Source: Lamellibrachia columna
Lineage: Eukaryota > Annelida > Polychaeta > Sabellida > Siboglinidae
NCBI GenBank assembly: GCA_963662155.1
Contig: OY759271.1
Span: 42,890,000-42,953,999, forward strand
DNA: 64,000 nt
Direction: 5' to 3'
In this document: positions 11,642-22,144 of the stretch, one piece after another
How the letters are laid out: every line of letters begins with the position of its first letter
Numbering within the stretch: the stretch's first letter is position 1
Made by a program: the position numbers and the translations under genes
Notes under the pieces: model-generated
What the model was told of the DNA's origin: nothing
The model's input: only the letters and a program-made list of their open reading frames with translations
Databases searched by the model: none

Positions 11642-11708
11642 CAAGTGCCAGGATGTTCCCACAGAGCATCAACTGAAGATTTCCCTCGACAAACGTCAGC
11701 CACAAAAG
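11642..11708 (+). CDS. Exon-like block (copy I), unrecognised protein
   Basis: Acceptor ATGCAG| and donor AAAAG|GTTAGC bound 67 bases that are open in the frame reading QVPGCSHRASTEDFPRQ and onward. In the diverged copy II (16045-16111) the same frame is also open (QVVGCFHSASTEDFPRQ), while another frame gains stops, which supports coding. It ends in phase 1, matching the next block at 12265. An alternative acceptor four bases in would fit phase 1 of the exon at 5183. Confidence 0.4.
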
Positions 11709-11929
11709 GTTAGCAAGGCAACTGTGTTATTCTTTGTTAAAGATGCAAATCAGTAGATGTAAGTAAATGCTTTGGTTATGGCAATGCCTATGTACACTAT
11801 GCAAATATCTGTTGTGAATTTTTTTGGGTGTGTATTATGAGAAGTTGCAGACTTTATAAATTTGGCTGTGTCATAACTTTCAATATGCCTATGCCTTAGA
11901 GTTATGAACAATGGGTTTATTTATGATCT

Positions 11930-12250
11930 TTCTACGACACAATGTTAGAACGACAGACTCTCAGCTGAGGGGACCCAGGTCCAAATCCTCTTGTTGCCGA
12001 TTCAATGCTTTGGCAATGTTGTTCCCCCACATTACCACAGTGCACTCAGCTGTAAATGAGTACCCTGGTACAGACACGGGTGGAAATGTGAACGAATAGT
12101 CTTCGCACAGTACTTGCAGCTTGGCTGAATGTTTCCCATAGCAGTTGAGATGGTGTTGGAATGAACAGGTCTGCCAGGGGTGAAGTGTTAAGTACATAAA
12201 ACTGTCCCAAGGACTGGATACCTTGCTGTATCAGAACATTCATTTACTTG
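11930..12250 (+). mobile_element. tRNA-derived SINE-like element, copy I
   Basis: Near 11943-12000 there is a tRNA-like head (GTTAGAACGACAGACTC, then GGTCCAAATCCTC resembling a B box). It is followed by a body with CACATTACCACAGTGCACTC and AGCTGTAAATGAGTACC. The same series recurs at 16330-16640 inside the duplication. The body word is reminiscent of conserved SINE central domains in marine invertebrates, recalled from memory and not checked. Confidence 0.6.
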
Positions 12251-12264
12251 AGGTCTTCCTACAG

Positions 12265-12370
12265 GTGCTGTGGTAGCCAGGAACAATTTTGGTGGACCAA
12301 GAATGAACAACATCAAGGGTCACTTCAATTGGATCCCTGTTTCCCATCCTCACACCCCGTGTTTCTACAG
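12265..12370 (+). CDS. Exon-like block bounded by strong splice sites, unrecognised protein
   Basis: A pyrimidine-rich acceptor (CTTCCTACAG|) and a near-consensus donor (CTACAG|GTAGGT) enclose 106 bases. They are open in the frame AVVARNNFGGPRMNNIKGHF, continuing to a TPCFYR end. Entry phase matches the exon-like block ending at 11708. Copy II keeps only the first part (16680-16693) before diverging to a stop, so if a functional exon exists it is here. Family not recognised. Confidence 0.4.
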
Positions 12371-12626
12371 GTAGGTGTCATAACTAGACATAACTGCCTT
12401 GCAAGCAAACCAGTCACGGTCCTCTTGCAAATATGTTGGATTCATGACTGGAACAGTCATTGCAAAAACTGTAATAATGAATGGTGGGGGGAAGGGGGGG
12501 TGGAGACTGTCAAATTAAATTGAAAAACTAACTTTTACAGGTGTTCTAATAAATCAGTATTGGTGCTGAATGGTAATGGCTTTTGTTTTGGTAACCTGCT
12601 TGATTTTTTTAATGAGTGACTGACAG

Positions 12627-12767
12627 AGGTGATAGGTCAGGTGGTCCTCAATGCCAAGGTGCTCAACACTGGCCAGGAGAACTGTAACAGGATGGTGGCC
12701 GCCGCCTTCCACTCTACCATCCAGTTGTGGAGCGTCATGATCAGCAATGATGGCGACCTCGTCACGC
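12627..12767 (+). CDS. Exon-like block (copy I), conserved in the duplicate
   Basis: 141 bases between ACTGACAG| and |GTGAG, open in the frame VIGQVVLNAKVLNTGQ, then ENCNRMVAAAFHSTIQLWS and a DGDLVT end. Against copy II most differences here are synonymous (GTG/GTA, TCT ACC/TCC ACT, AGC/AGT), with one D-to-G change. This pattern is typical of constrained coding DNA. A TGA lies just upstream in frame, so the exon must begin at the acceptor. Protein family unknown. Confidence 0.5.
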
Positions 12768-13084
12768 GTGAGATGGTCGGTCAGTGAGATAGGTATGTCA
12801 GGAGAAAAGGGCTCTGAGGAGAATCCTGTCACTGTCATGGGCACCAGGTGTCTAAATGATGCTAAATGTTAGTAGAGTGATGATAAAAGTTGGCAAACTT
12901 TGTATTGAAATGTTGTTTCTCATAAGCAGTTTATATACTATTTATGAAAATGTTGACCACATCCTTGAATTTATTAAACATAACTATTTACAAAGCTAAT
13001 GGTGCTCTTCCTTCTTGTTCACCGCTGTACAGGGGTCAGGTGAAGTATTGTTGAGCCACTCTTTCTGTTGTTTCTTTTCATAGA

Positions 13085-13698
13085 ACTACGACAAGACGAA
13101 AGAACTGCGGATATGCTTCAAGAAATCAACTCCGGACATCGCACTGCTAACCATCGACGGTAGACCAATCCAACAAGTTAACAGCACACGTCTACTAGGT
13201 GTGACTCTATCTGAAGACCTGAAGTGGCAATTACACATAGACGAAATCACTACAAAAGCATCGCAACGTCTATACTTCATCATCCTTCTCAAAAGAGCCG
13301 GCATTGACCCTCACCATCTCATCAACATATACACTTCAATCGTCCGATCGGTATTGGAGTATGCATGCCAAGTGTGGCACACGAGCCTTACAAAAAAGCA
13401 AACGAGACAGATAGAATACATCCAGAAACGGGCAATGCGGATCATTTTCCAAGATAAGTCATACACCGAAGCCATCACCGCAGCCAATCTACCAACGCTG
13501 TCAGACCGGAGGGAGAAGTTGTGTAGAACGCTATTCATAAGCATGCAACAATCTACACATAAATTACACCATCTTTTGCCTCCCCTCCGGGAAACTCCGT
13601 ATATAACTCGAAACATGAGGACTTACTGTGTGCCGCGTTGCAGAACTGCAAGATTTCAGAACTCTTTTATACCATATGCTTTAAGACACTGGCAGTAA
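13085..13698 (+). CDS. Reverse transcriptase C-terminal part (truncated LINE ORF)
   Basis: Open from the insertion junction to TAA at 13696-13698. Motifs include STRLLGVTLSEDLKW, VLEYACQVWHTSLT, QIEYIQKRAMRIIF and a RTARFQNSFIPYALRHW end, typical of the post-catalytic region of jockey/CR1-type reverse transcriptases. The catalytic palm with its FADD box and the endonuclease are missing through 5' truncation, so the product cannot be active. The absence of stops fits a young insertion. Confidence 0.85.
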
Positions 13699-13997
13699 TT
13701 ATGAACTGATTTATAAATTAGTTACTTTTTACATAATAGTAGTAGGCCATATAATTTATTCTACTATAGTATTGCCTGTTTTAAGTTTTAATTTATGATT
13801 ATGTCCTTCATATTTACATTGTTAATATACAAACATAACTTTAAACATGATGTACGTGCACCTTTTAAGTTTTTATATTTAAAGTCATATTTTTGTCTTA
13901 ATTAATTTATTATCATTGGTTGTTTTACTGTGCCAATTGTATAATTCAACTGCTATAGTTGCCATTTTAATAAAATTATTATTTAAAATTATTATTA
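13085..13997 (+). mobile_element. 5'-truncated CR1/jockey-superfamily LINE
   Basis: Absent from the otherwise collinear copy II, which defines its borders: it interrupts TTTTCATAG. It holds the C-terminal 200 or so residues of a reverse transcriptase with no disablement, then a 3' UTR of about 300 bases ending in AATAAAATTATTATT-type AT repeats. The insertion must post-date the segmental duplication. Confidence 0.85.
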
Positions 13998-14750
13998 TAG
14001 TTTTTTAAAGGCTGCTCCCTCTCCATCTTTCATCCTTCCCCGATCTTCTCATATCCCGCCTCAAGCAGTCCTATCTTTGCTGTGGCCTTCCCCTTTTCCT
14101 GCGTCATTAATGTTTTTCCACCTCTGCTCTCTTTGCTAGTTTGCTTCCATTCATCCTTACCAAGTGGCCTGCCCATCTCACACTGCTTCTCGCCAATCAT
14201 CCTGTTAAGCAGCATTGAATCCCAACCTCTTTTCTCAGGTCATCCATCCTTCTTTTTTCCACCCTCTTTATTCTTTTTATTCGACGAACCCAGTTGTTTT
14301 CACAAACTTACATCTGCTGTTGTTGTTGTTCTGTCAATGCCACTGTCTCCAGACCATACAGGCATGTCGGTGTAACACGCGCACTTAGGACTTTCCCTTT
14401 CAGCTTTCTCAAAACGTTTCTGTCCAACATGACTCCCTCTACGTTTCTCCAAGCATTCGCTACCGCTTGTATGCAAAGTCTCACTTCTACCTCTGAATGC
14501 CCATCCTCCGTAACCTCTCATCCAAGGTACACAAAGCCATCGACTTGCTTGATCTCCTTACCGTCCAACCCACATCACTTCTGTCTTCTCCAGGCTCATT
14601 CTCAGTCCGTGCTTCTTGAACACCCCGTTCCGTTCCCCCAACACTTCCTGTAGTTCTTGTTGGCTCTCTGCTATTATAGCCAAATCATCTGCATACACCA
14701 TCTTCTTGAGAAGGTCCACAAATCCCACTGCCATTCTCCCTTGCATGACA
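13998..14750 (-). mobile_element. Fragment of another LINE, reverse transcriptase 3' part
   Basis: On the minus strand, 14746-14558 encodes KKMVYADDLAIIAESQQEL, then KHGLRMSLEKTEVMWVG: the catalytic Y-A-D-D box and the following segment. Further down, shifted frames give CYTDMPVWSGDSGIDR (14521-14300) and a final GRPLGKDEW segment (14215-14030). Several frameshifts make it dead. Its last 150 bases recur at the end of duplication copy II (17361-17510). Confidence 0.75.
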
Positions 14751-15350
14751 GTGTAGTGTGTACAATGTCATTCTTAATAATTTGATATAGAGTAGACTGT
14801 TCAGCCAGTATGTAAGTTGTAAGAGAAGAAATAGAGACAGTTACAGCCATACATGTATGCACGTTAACAGGGTAACTGCTGAGATTGCTTATGCATTGGA
14901 TCAGATCACATTACGAGAAGCAGTTTCTCAGCGAGAAGAATCAGATACAGTACACAGAGATACGTGGCTGATTTGTTAGCATAATTATGCTGGCAGATTA
15001 AAAAGGTCAGTCAGTGTCAAACAGAAGACTAACATTTCTAGAATCCATCAAGCAGAAATGATTTTTGGCTTGTTTGGCTAGTTCTATTATACAAATAAAA
15101 AAACATTTTATTACAGTATTTTATATCCTTAAATTCTAATTTGGAACATCGACCCATGTTCAGTACATGTAATTTCATTATTAAGCTACTTCTGTTCCAT
15201 TATTTCAAATCACAATGCAGGTGTTCCTGTCTCTACAATGAAGTCATTTATCTTGTTTGATTGATGGTGACATTATTATTTTTTAATGTAAGGCTATAAT
15301 GTTACAGTAAGCCACAATACAATTTTTTTGCTAAAATATGTTGTAAAAAA
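14751..15350. other. Spacer between duplication copies
   Basis: No gene recognised; AT-rich, without clear repeats. Confidence 0.4.
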
Positions 15351-15588
15351 TTAAAAAAAACCTTGGTCGGTAGAGCATGTTTCTTTGGTGTCAATGAACA
15401 AAGACTTCTTTATGGTATCAACATATGGCACCATCTTCTTGAAACCAAATATCCTTTGATATCTGAGTTCACTGTTTGCTGCAGTGTACTTCTGCAATTC
15501 TGGCTCCTGCAGTAGGTCAGACATGTAAGAAAGATAATTCTTTCTGCCATCACAATTTATGATCACTGCACTTTGAATGTATGCATAT
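15351..15588 (-). CDS. Exon-like open frame, unrecognised
   Basis: On the minus strand an acceptor-like GTGTCACAG| precedes an open frame (TGYAYIQSAVIINCDGRKNY, then LQEPELQKYTAANSELRYQ and IFGFKKMVPYVDTIKKS). Its amino-acid composition is protein-like, unlike the AT-rich noise around it. It runs into a poly(T) tract. It may be a host exon or a fragment of a mobile-element protein; I cannot place it. Confidence 0.3.
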
Positions 15589-15639
15589 CCTGTCTGTGAC
15601 ACATTGGAAGAATGTTTTCAATATTTTGAATTCATGAAA

Positions 15640-15790
15640 ATGGTATACAGTGGAACCCCTCATTGAAAATCACCTACTCAATCAAAAGGGGTGGTTGTAA
15701 AAATGGGGTGTTCTGTCATCAGAGATGTGACCACATCTAAGCGTGGGCCTATACTGAGGACATAGCCAAATGTTGCCATAACTACATGTA
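15640..15790 (+). repeat. Possible transposon end
   Basis: TACAGTGGAACCCCTCATTG followed by GGGGTGGTTGTAAAAATGGG resembles the ends of widespread invertebrate DNA transposons. No partner end was found nearby. Confidence 0.3.
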
Positions 15791-16329
15791 TAATATATAT
15801 GGTTAGTAAGGTATTTGGTAACATTCAAAGAATGGTTGTTAGTTTGTTAAATACATTCACCCTTATATATAACATTGTTGTGCTATTGACCCGCAGCATT
15901 GGAGTTTTGCAAACTTCACACTGCAAGAAAACTAAAATCCACTGTTTTCTTTGTAGTATTCAGTCTAAGTTCCGGTGCTACTTTCTTAATTTACTACACA
16001 ACTATTGTTCATTTGTGTCTTTGTCTTGAAGGAATAATGCGCAGCAAGTGGTAGGATGTTTCCACAGTGCATCAACTGAAGATTTCCCCCGACAAGCGTT
16101 AGCCATGAAAGGTTAGCAAGGCAACTGTGTTGTTGTTTAGTAAAGATGCAAATCAGTAGATGTAGGTAAATGTTTTGGTTATGGCAATAGCTGTGTACAC
16201 TATACAAATATCTGCTGGGAATTTGTCTGTGTGTATTCATGAGAAGTTATAAACTTCATAAATGTTACTGTGTCATCTCTTTCAATATGCCTATGCCTTC
16301 GCAATATGAAACATTTATTTATTCATGAT

Positions 16330-16640
16330 ATTTCTATGACACAATGTTAGAACGCCAGGCTCGGCTGAGGAAACCCGGGATCAAATCCTATTCATGCCGT
16401 ATCAAAGCTTTGGCAATTTTGTTCCCCCACATTACCACAGTTCACTCAGCTGTAAATGAGTACCCAGGTACAAGCAAGGGTGGAAATGTGAACGAATAAT
16501 TTTCGCACAGTAATTGCAGCATGGTTGAATGGTTCCCAGAGAAGTTGAGATAGGGTTGGAATGAACAGGTCAGCCAGTGGGTGAACTGTTAAGCACATTG
16601 AACAATCCCAAGGACTGAATACAGTGCTGTGTAAACATAA
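16330..16640 (+). mobile_element. tRNA-derived SINE-like element, copy II
   Basis: Head with GTTAGAACGCCAGGCTCGG and B-box-like GGGATCAAATCC, body as in 11930-12250. It was duplicated with its surroundings rather than inserted twice. Confidence 0.6.
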
Positions 16641-16869
16641 ATATACCTTTATTTGAGGTCTTTTTACAGGTGCTGCGGTAGCCAGGAACAAACAGGGATA
16701 TTTTGATTGGTTGATTCTGTAATTTTCCTCAGCAGAATACCAAAGTGTGGGTGCGCGAACTGTTTCATTAAAGCAGATCTACAGATCTATGTAACTTGTG
16801 TGTTTGTGTGAGACAGGATGAAGGACTCTGCACGCTGGCATCTCTCGTGGAAGAGTCCGTGACTGACAG

Positions 16870-17010
16870 ATGTGATAGGTCAGGTAGTCCTCAATGCCAA
16901 GGTGCTCAACACTGGCCAGGAGAACTGTAACAGGATGGTGGCCGCCGCCTTCCACTCCACTATCCAGTTGTGGAGTGTCATGATCAGCAATGATGGCGGC
17001 CTCGTCACGT
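16870..17010 (+). CDS. Exon-like block (copy II) of the duplicated coding segment
   Basis: Same frame as 12627-12767 (VIGQVVLNAKVLNTGQ), same donor (|GTGAG). Immediately upstream, after ACAG at 16817, an open frame DEGLCTLASLVEESVTD leads towards the block but in another phase. An indel may have broken an originally continuous exon. Probably a pseudo-exon. Confidence 0.35.
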
Positions 17011-17510
17011 GTGAGAAGGTCAGTCAGTGAGATAGATCTGTCAAGAGAAAAGGGCTCTGAGGAGAATTATGTCTCTGTCATGGGCACCAGGTGTCTAAAT
17101 GGTGCACCATAGTCACACAACACCATGTTTGTAGAGAGATGCTAAAAGTTGGCAAACTTTGTATTGAAATGTTGTTTCTCATAATCAGTTTATACACTAT
17201 TTATGAAAATGTTGACCACATCCTTGAATTTAATAAACAACTATTTACCAAGCTAATGGTGCTCTTCCTTCTTGTTCACTGCTTCTTGTTCACCGTTCAC
17301 AGGGGTGAGCGTCAGGTGAAGTATTGTTGAGCCACTCTTTCTGTTGTTTCTTTTCATAGTTTTCTAAAGGCCGCTCCCTCTCTCCATCTTTCATCCTCAC
17401 CCGATTTTCTCATATCCCGCCTCAAGCAGTCCTATCTTTGCTGTGGCCTTCCCCTTTTCCTGCGTCTTTTATGTTTTTTCCACCTTTGCTAGTTTCCATT
17501 CAACCATGTA

Positions 17511-18170
17511 CAGGAATTTAATTTTAATTGGTAGAGGCCCGGTCATTGTTGTTGAGATGGGTAATGATCATTATTTCATTTGAATGCTCTTTGAAGTTTG
17601 GGTGCGGGGCACATCTAGTTCTGAGAAAAACGTTAACCAAGACAGGAAGTGGGACGAAGTACAAATAATTCAGCGTGCATCCACACATTGCATGGGATAA
17701 GCTAACAAATCGACATTTCAACAAGTCAATCTGCCAGGGGTAGTGTTGCTACTACCACCCCTGGGTAACAAGGATGCATGTTATGTTGATGCATGTGTGT
17801 CTGTGTATGTGTACATGTACATGCACAAGCAGCATGCCCTTAGCCAGAAAACAATTTTTGCCAGTCTTTCTAAAAAGTTTAATCTTAAGCGCATGAAAGG
17901 TTTCCGTGGAAGCTGTTTGCGTCTATGACAGCTATTATTGGTCCTTTATTTTTGACCATCTTCATCAGACATTTGACCGCTTTCAAGACGGACAGATGGG
18001 TCTGTGGTAAGGGCTTGGTGTGCAAGTATACATTCTTGTATGAATTACTGCTTGTATATATTTACATGGACAATTGCGTAACAATTGTAAACATGAATGG
18101 GTGAGAAGGTGAAAATAATTCAAACTTAAAATGGAGCAAAATTGGTGTTTAAAGGTTGCTTTCTTTTCAG
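17511..18170. other. Intron or intergenic sequence
   Basis: No gene or repeat recognised up to the acceptor at 18170. Confidence 0.4.
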
Positions 18171-18261
18171 AAATTTCGACACTTGGCATTACAGAATTTG
18201 GTCCACACCCGGAAGGATCGGAGAACAACGAAATTTCAGTGTAAACATTTATGCAGCAGGC
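18171..18261 (+). CDS. Penultimate exon of candidate plus-strand gene
   Basis: Strong acceptor (GCTTTCTTTTCAG|) and donor (|GTAAGT) around 91 bases. The frame beginning with one base of a split codon reads NFDTWHYRIWSTPGRIG, then EQRNFSVNIYAAG, and ends on a codon boundary. That joins in phase to the exon at 21880. The next intron contains the fold-back element. No family recognised. Confidence 0.5.
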
Positions 18262-18915
18262 GTAAGTATTAAAGGTCCTCAATGTCTTTTTTGTTCTTCT
18301 CATCTTGGACTCATTTTGCATCGAACTGTGTGGTATCAACTAGAGTGTTTTAACTCATTTGTGCAAATGTGTTATTTAGTTATGATGAAGTGTTTGGATA
18401 AATGAATTAATTATTTCTAACTGGGTCCAGCAAAAAAATTGGCTAACAATGGCAAATGTTGGTTAACAATGTAACAATGCAAATGTTGTCTCTTCCCATA
18501 TATTATAACATAAGACAAATTACATTTTTACAAATTACCAGATCTGATGATGAATGGCCATACGTTATGTTATAGCATACACAGCTGGACCACTTTTTTG
18601 AGCTGAATTTTGACTGGATTGTGTCAGAAATAATTGTCCAATGATTTCATTAAAACGAAATAATTATTCTAAATTACGTGAGTGAAATGACATCTAAATC
18701 ACTGATTTAAATCACTCCAAAATCAATGATTTAGGTTTTTTTTTACATATCTGACTATAACACCAAGAACAGTTATTGTTATTGCCCATTGTTATGGGTT
18801 TTGCAAGTCTATTCATTGTAATTCATCTTAGTCCTGGGTTTGTCATCAATTAGATTTATTTTATTTTTAAGAAAAAAAATTTCTTATTTAAATTATATCT
18901 TATATAAATAGCTAT

Positions 18916-21620
18916 CAGGCATGGGGCAATTAACTTTAGCATCTTATTAATTAAATTACAATTAACCTAGAATTTCTCCAATTAATTTAAATTAAATTAA
19001 CCTTACCCATTTCAGATTAATTCAATTAAACTAACTTCCCAAATTCTTCAATTAAATTAACAATTAACTTTAATTCAATTAACAATTAAATCGTGTGTTG
19101 GTAGAAATGCAGATTACATTTATATGCGAGTGATTTTTGTAAGTTTAAGCACTTTATGCAAGTCATCATTGAAATAATTAAGGTAATTCTTATTGTTTAC
19201 ACATTTAAAACAGTTCTAAAATAACTAGTTAGTTTGTACATGTTAGTGTCGTGAGAGAATAGCATTCATATACATTGATGGAAGTACTTGACTTATTACA
19301 TCTGAGGAACATTATTACATGCAATAAATTCTGAACAGTATTGTTGACTTATAGCAGAACTGTGTTTTGTAACTTCATTGTAAAGAGATTTGCTCATACA
19401 ATATTTACATTCCAAGACATTTGTTCATGGGGCATTTGATCACATTTTAAAAGTAGTAGATGAATACAAAAAAAACTGAAAGGATTGTAAAGTCGTGGCT
19501 GAAGATGTAATTAATTAACTTTATACCTGAAAGTCTAATTTAATTTAATTAATACATTTTACCAGAAAGGCTAATTTAATTTAATTGACAAATTCCCAAT
19601 TAATTATCAGTTAAGTGCTAATTTAACAGTTGGAATTATTGGATAATTCACAGCTATGTTACCCAGGCTTTCCAGAAGGCCTGTATTACTCTAGTCACTA
19701 GCCTGAGAGAGATCAGGTTCAGGCTTGTGTGAATGGGAGGGAGAACATCACAGGGCACATAGACACTCTATCAACTGGGGTGGGAGGGTCATTCAGGTAC
19801 CTGTGAATTGGAGGGAAGGCCTAGACAGTAGAATGTCCTCTGGTAGGGTGATAAGTTGGTGTTTAATCATGACTTCTGCAAATATGTCTAAAGTAAACAT
19901 TTGGGGTTAGCCACACACAGCCAATTGTACCTATACATCTATGATTTTTTTTATACATATGTAGTAGCATATCTAGGATATTGTAAAGGGGGGCCTAGCC
20001 TAGTCACCCATGCTACCATGTAGCATATCTAGGATCTTGTAAAGGGGGCCAAGCCTAGTCACCCATGCTACCATGTAGCATATCTTGCAAAGGGGGGCCA
20101 AGCCTATTCACCCATGCTACCATGTAGCATATCTAGGATCTTGCAAAGGGGGACCAAGCCTAGTCACCCATGCTACCATGTAGCATATCTAGGATCTTGT
20201 AAAGGGGGGGTCATACCTAGTCACCCATGCTACCATGTAGCATATCTAGGATCTTGCAAAGGGGGGCCAAGCCTAGTCACCCATGCTACCATGTAGCATA
20301 TCTTGCAAAGGGGGGCCAAGCCTGGTCACCCATGCTACCATGTAGCATATCTAGGATCTTGTAAAGGGGGGTCAAGCCTAGTCACCCATGCTACCATGTA
20401 GCATATCTAGGATCTTGCAAAGGGGGGCCAAGCCTAGTCACCCATGCTACCATATAGCATATCTTGCAAAGGGGGGCCAAGCCTAGGCACCCATGCTACC
20501 ATGTAGCATATCTATGATCTTGTAAAGGGGGGCCAAGCCTAGTCACCCATGCTACCATGTAGCAACGTAATGGGAAAATACAATAAAAAATAAGCCAAAG
20601 GGGTCTTGGCCCATTGACCTCCCCCTAAATACGCCACTGTACATATACAAGTGTAGCATATCTAGGATCTTGCAAAGGGGGGGCCAAGCCTAGTCACCCA
20701 TGCAGAGAAAGGTAAACAACTAAAATAGCTTCAGTTTGGCATCTTTTTACAAAGTCAACCTAAATCAAACGTAAGCCAGTTCTAGTGATGCATAAAAAAA
20801 TAATGTGTAAATATTTAAATCCTAGCGTGTAAAGGTGAACTTAATGATTTAGTATAAAACACTGCATAAATAGCAACTTGATGCATAGAAATGATGTATG
20901 TAGTTGGTTTGTTAACTTGGTGGTTGAATATAGGAGAAAACCCCACACCCTACAAATATTCAGCCACAATTTTACAATCCTTGCAGAGTTTTTTAATAAG
21001 CATCTACAACTTTTAAAAAGTTATCAAATGCACCATGAACAAATGTCTTGCAATGTAAATATTGTATGAGCAAATATCTTTCCAACAAAGTTACAAAACA
21101 CATTTCTGTTAAAGTCAACAGCACCGTTCAGAACTGATTCCCTGTTATAATGTTCCTCAGATGTAATAAGTAAATTATTTCCACCAATGCATATGAATGC
21201 TGTACTCTTGTGACAGTAATATGTATGAACCTATGTGTGATTTTAGAACTGTTTTAAATGTGTAAAAAATAAGAATTAGCTTTATTATTTCAATGATGAC
21301 TTGCATAAAATGCTTAAACTTTATTATTTCAATGATGACTTGCATAAACTGCTTAAACTTTATTATTTCAATGATGACTTGCATAAAGTGCTTAAGCTTG
21401 TAAAAATCAGTGACATAATAATATTATAAATGAAATTTGCATGTCTGCCAACACCATGATTTAATTGTTTATTGATTTAAAGTTAATTGTTAATTTGGGA
21501 AGTTAATTTAACTGAATTGACTTGAGAAGTGAGGGTGAGGTTAATTTGATTTAATTGGAGAATTTCTGGGTTAATAGTAATTTAATTAATTACCTTTTAA
21601 AGATAATTGCCCCATGCCTG
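18916..21620. mobile_element. Fold-back-like element, 2.7 kb, with long terminal inverted repeats
   Basis: Starts CAGGCATGGGGCAATTAAC and ends with the inverted form GATAATTGCCCCATGCCTG. The inverted arms extend inward about 600 bases: roughly 18916-19510 pairs with 20935-21620, including AT-rich TTAATTAAATTAA tracts and the CAAGTCATCATTGAAATAATT segment. That last segment is triplicated in the right arm at 21280-21390. The interior has no transposase, only a satellite array. A further single copy of the terminal segment lies at 55335-55510, so the family is dispersed. No convincing 8-bp target duplication. Confidence 0.8.
19975..20703. repeat. 56-bp minisatellite with a perfect hairpin in most units
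   Basis: About 11 units carrying ATCTAGGATCTTGCAAAGG, GGGGCCAAGCCTAGTCACCC and ATGCTACCATGTAGCAT. The last word is a perfect 7-bp stem around a CAT loop, repeated at each junction. Some units lack the TAGGATC segment. The array is followed by a tail (20560-20640) ending AAATACGCCACTG that recurs near 37660. Confidence 0.92.
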
Positions 21621-21879
21621 ATATAGAGATCACTGTCCAGCAGTAAGACAGACCAATGAATCTTCAACTTTGAAGATAAAATTGTAACGTTTAAACAATT
21701 TCTTACAGTAAATATACTTCAGCAATAAAGGTCAAAACATGAAGTAGAACATTATTAATTTAGATGAACTTTGAGGTAAAAAATTATGAGAATTTGGCAT
21801 ATTAATTAATAAAAACCCATATCGGTAATATACATCGTTGTATACATTGTTTAATATAGAATGTTACTTTTCATTGTAG

Positions 21880-21954
21880 GAAGCGAGGGCTAATCAAATC
21901 AGCAGCAACCTTCAAACCCTGAATGACCTTCACATCAAAGATGTATATAGATGA
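21880..21954 (+). CDS. Terminal coding exon of candidate plus-strand gene
   Basis: Acceptor TTTTCATTGTAG| followed by an open frame (EARANQISSNLQTLNDLHIK, then DVYR) and a TGA stop at 21952-21954. It enters in phase 0, as the donor at 18261 requires. An AATAAA lies about 100 bases downstream at 22058. Exon, stop and poly(A) signal in sequence make a credible gene 3' end, though the protein is not recognised. Confidence 0.5.
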   Translation, partial: EARANQISSNLQTLNDLHIKDVYR

Positions 21955-22057
21955 TTGCACGTAGAAGCTTAGACATTGAATACATGAACAGACACAAGAT
22001 ATGTTTAGTTTTCAATTTCTCTAGTTTGTGTGATATTATTTCGTATTTGATAATGAA

Positions 22058-22063
22058 AATAAA
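22058..22063 (+). terminator. Poly(A) signal AATAAA
   Basis: First canonical hexamer after the stop codon at 21954; probably ends the plus-strand transcript. Confidence 0.45.
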
Positions 22064-22144
22064 TTACTGTTTATCATCTAACAGTTGTGTGTAAATTGTA
22101 TACAGTTTGAAACAGCTAAGTGGTATGTGTAAATATATATTAGC

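Larger units (their letters stand above)
11589..14160 (+). repeat. Segmental duplication copy I (mate at 15991-17510)
   Basis: Aligns by eye with 15991-17510 over exon-like blocks, a SINE, and the start of a minus-strand LINE tail. Copy I is interrupted at 13085-13997 by a LINE that copy II lacks: the sequence TTTTCATAG|TTTT is continuous in copy II at 17352-17364. The segment between 12370 and 12610 also differs from copy II. Confidence 0.88.
15991..17510 (+). repeat. Segmental duplication copy II
   Basis: Collinear with 11589-13084 plus 13998-14160. It contains the SINE (16330-16640), the exon-like block 16045-16111, a degenerate start of the 12265 block, and the conserved block 16870-17010. 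It lacks the LINE at 13085-13997. Confidence 0.88.

Noticed and set aside
18916..21620. Assignment of the fold-back element to hAT from its CAGGCATGGG end
   Set aside because: The flanking eight bases (ATAGCTAT and ATATAGAG) are not a duplication, and there is no transposase.
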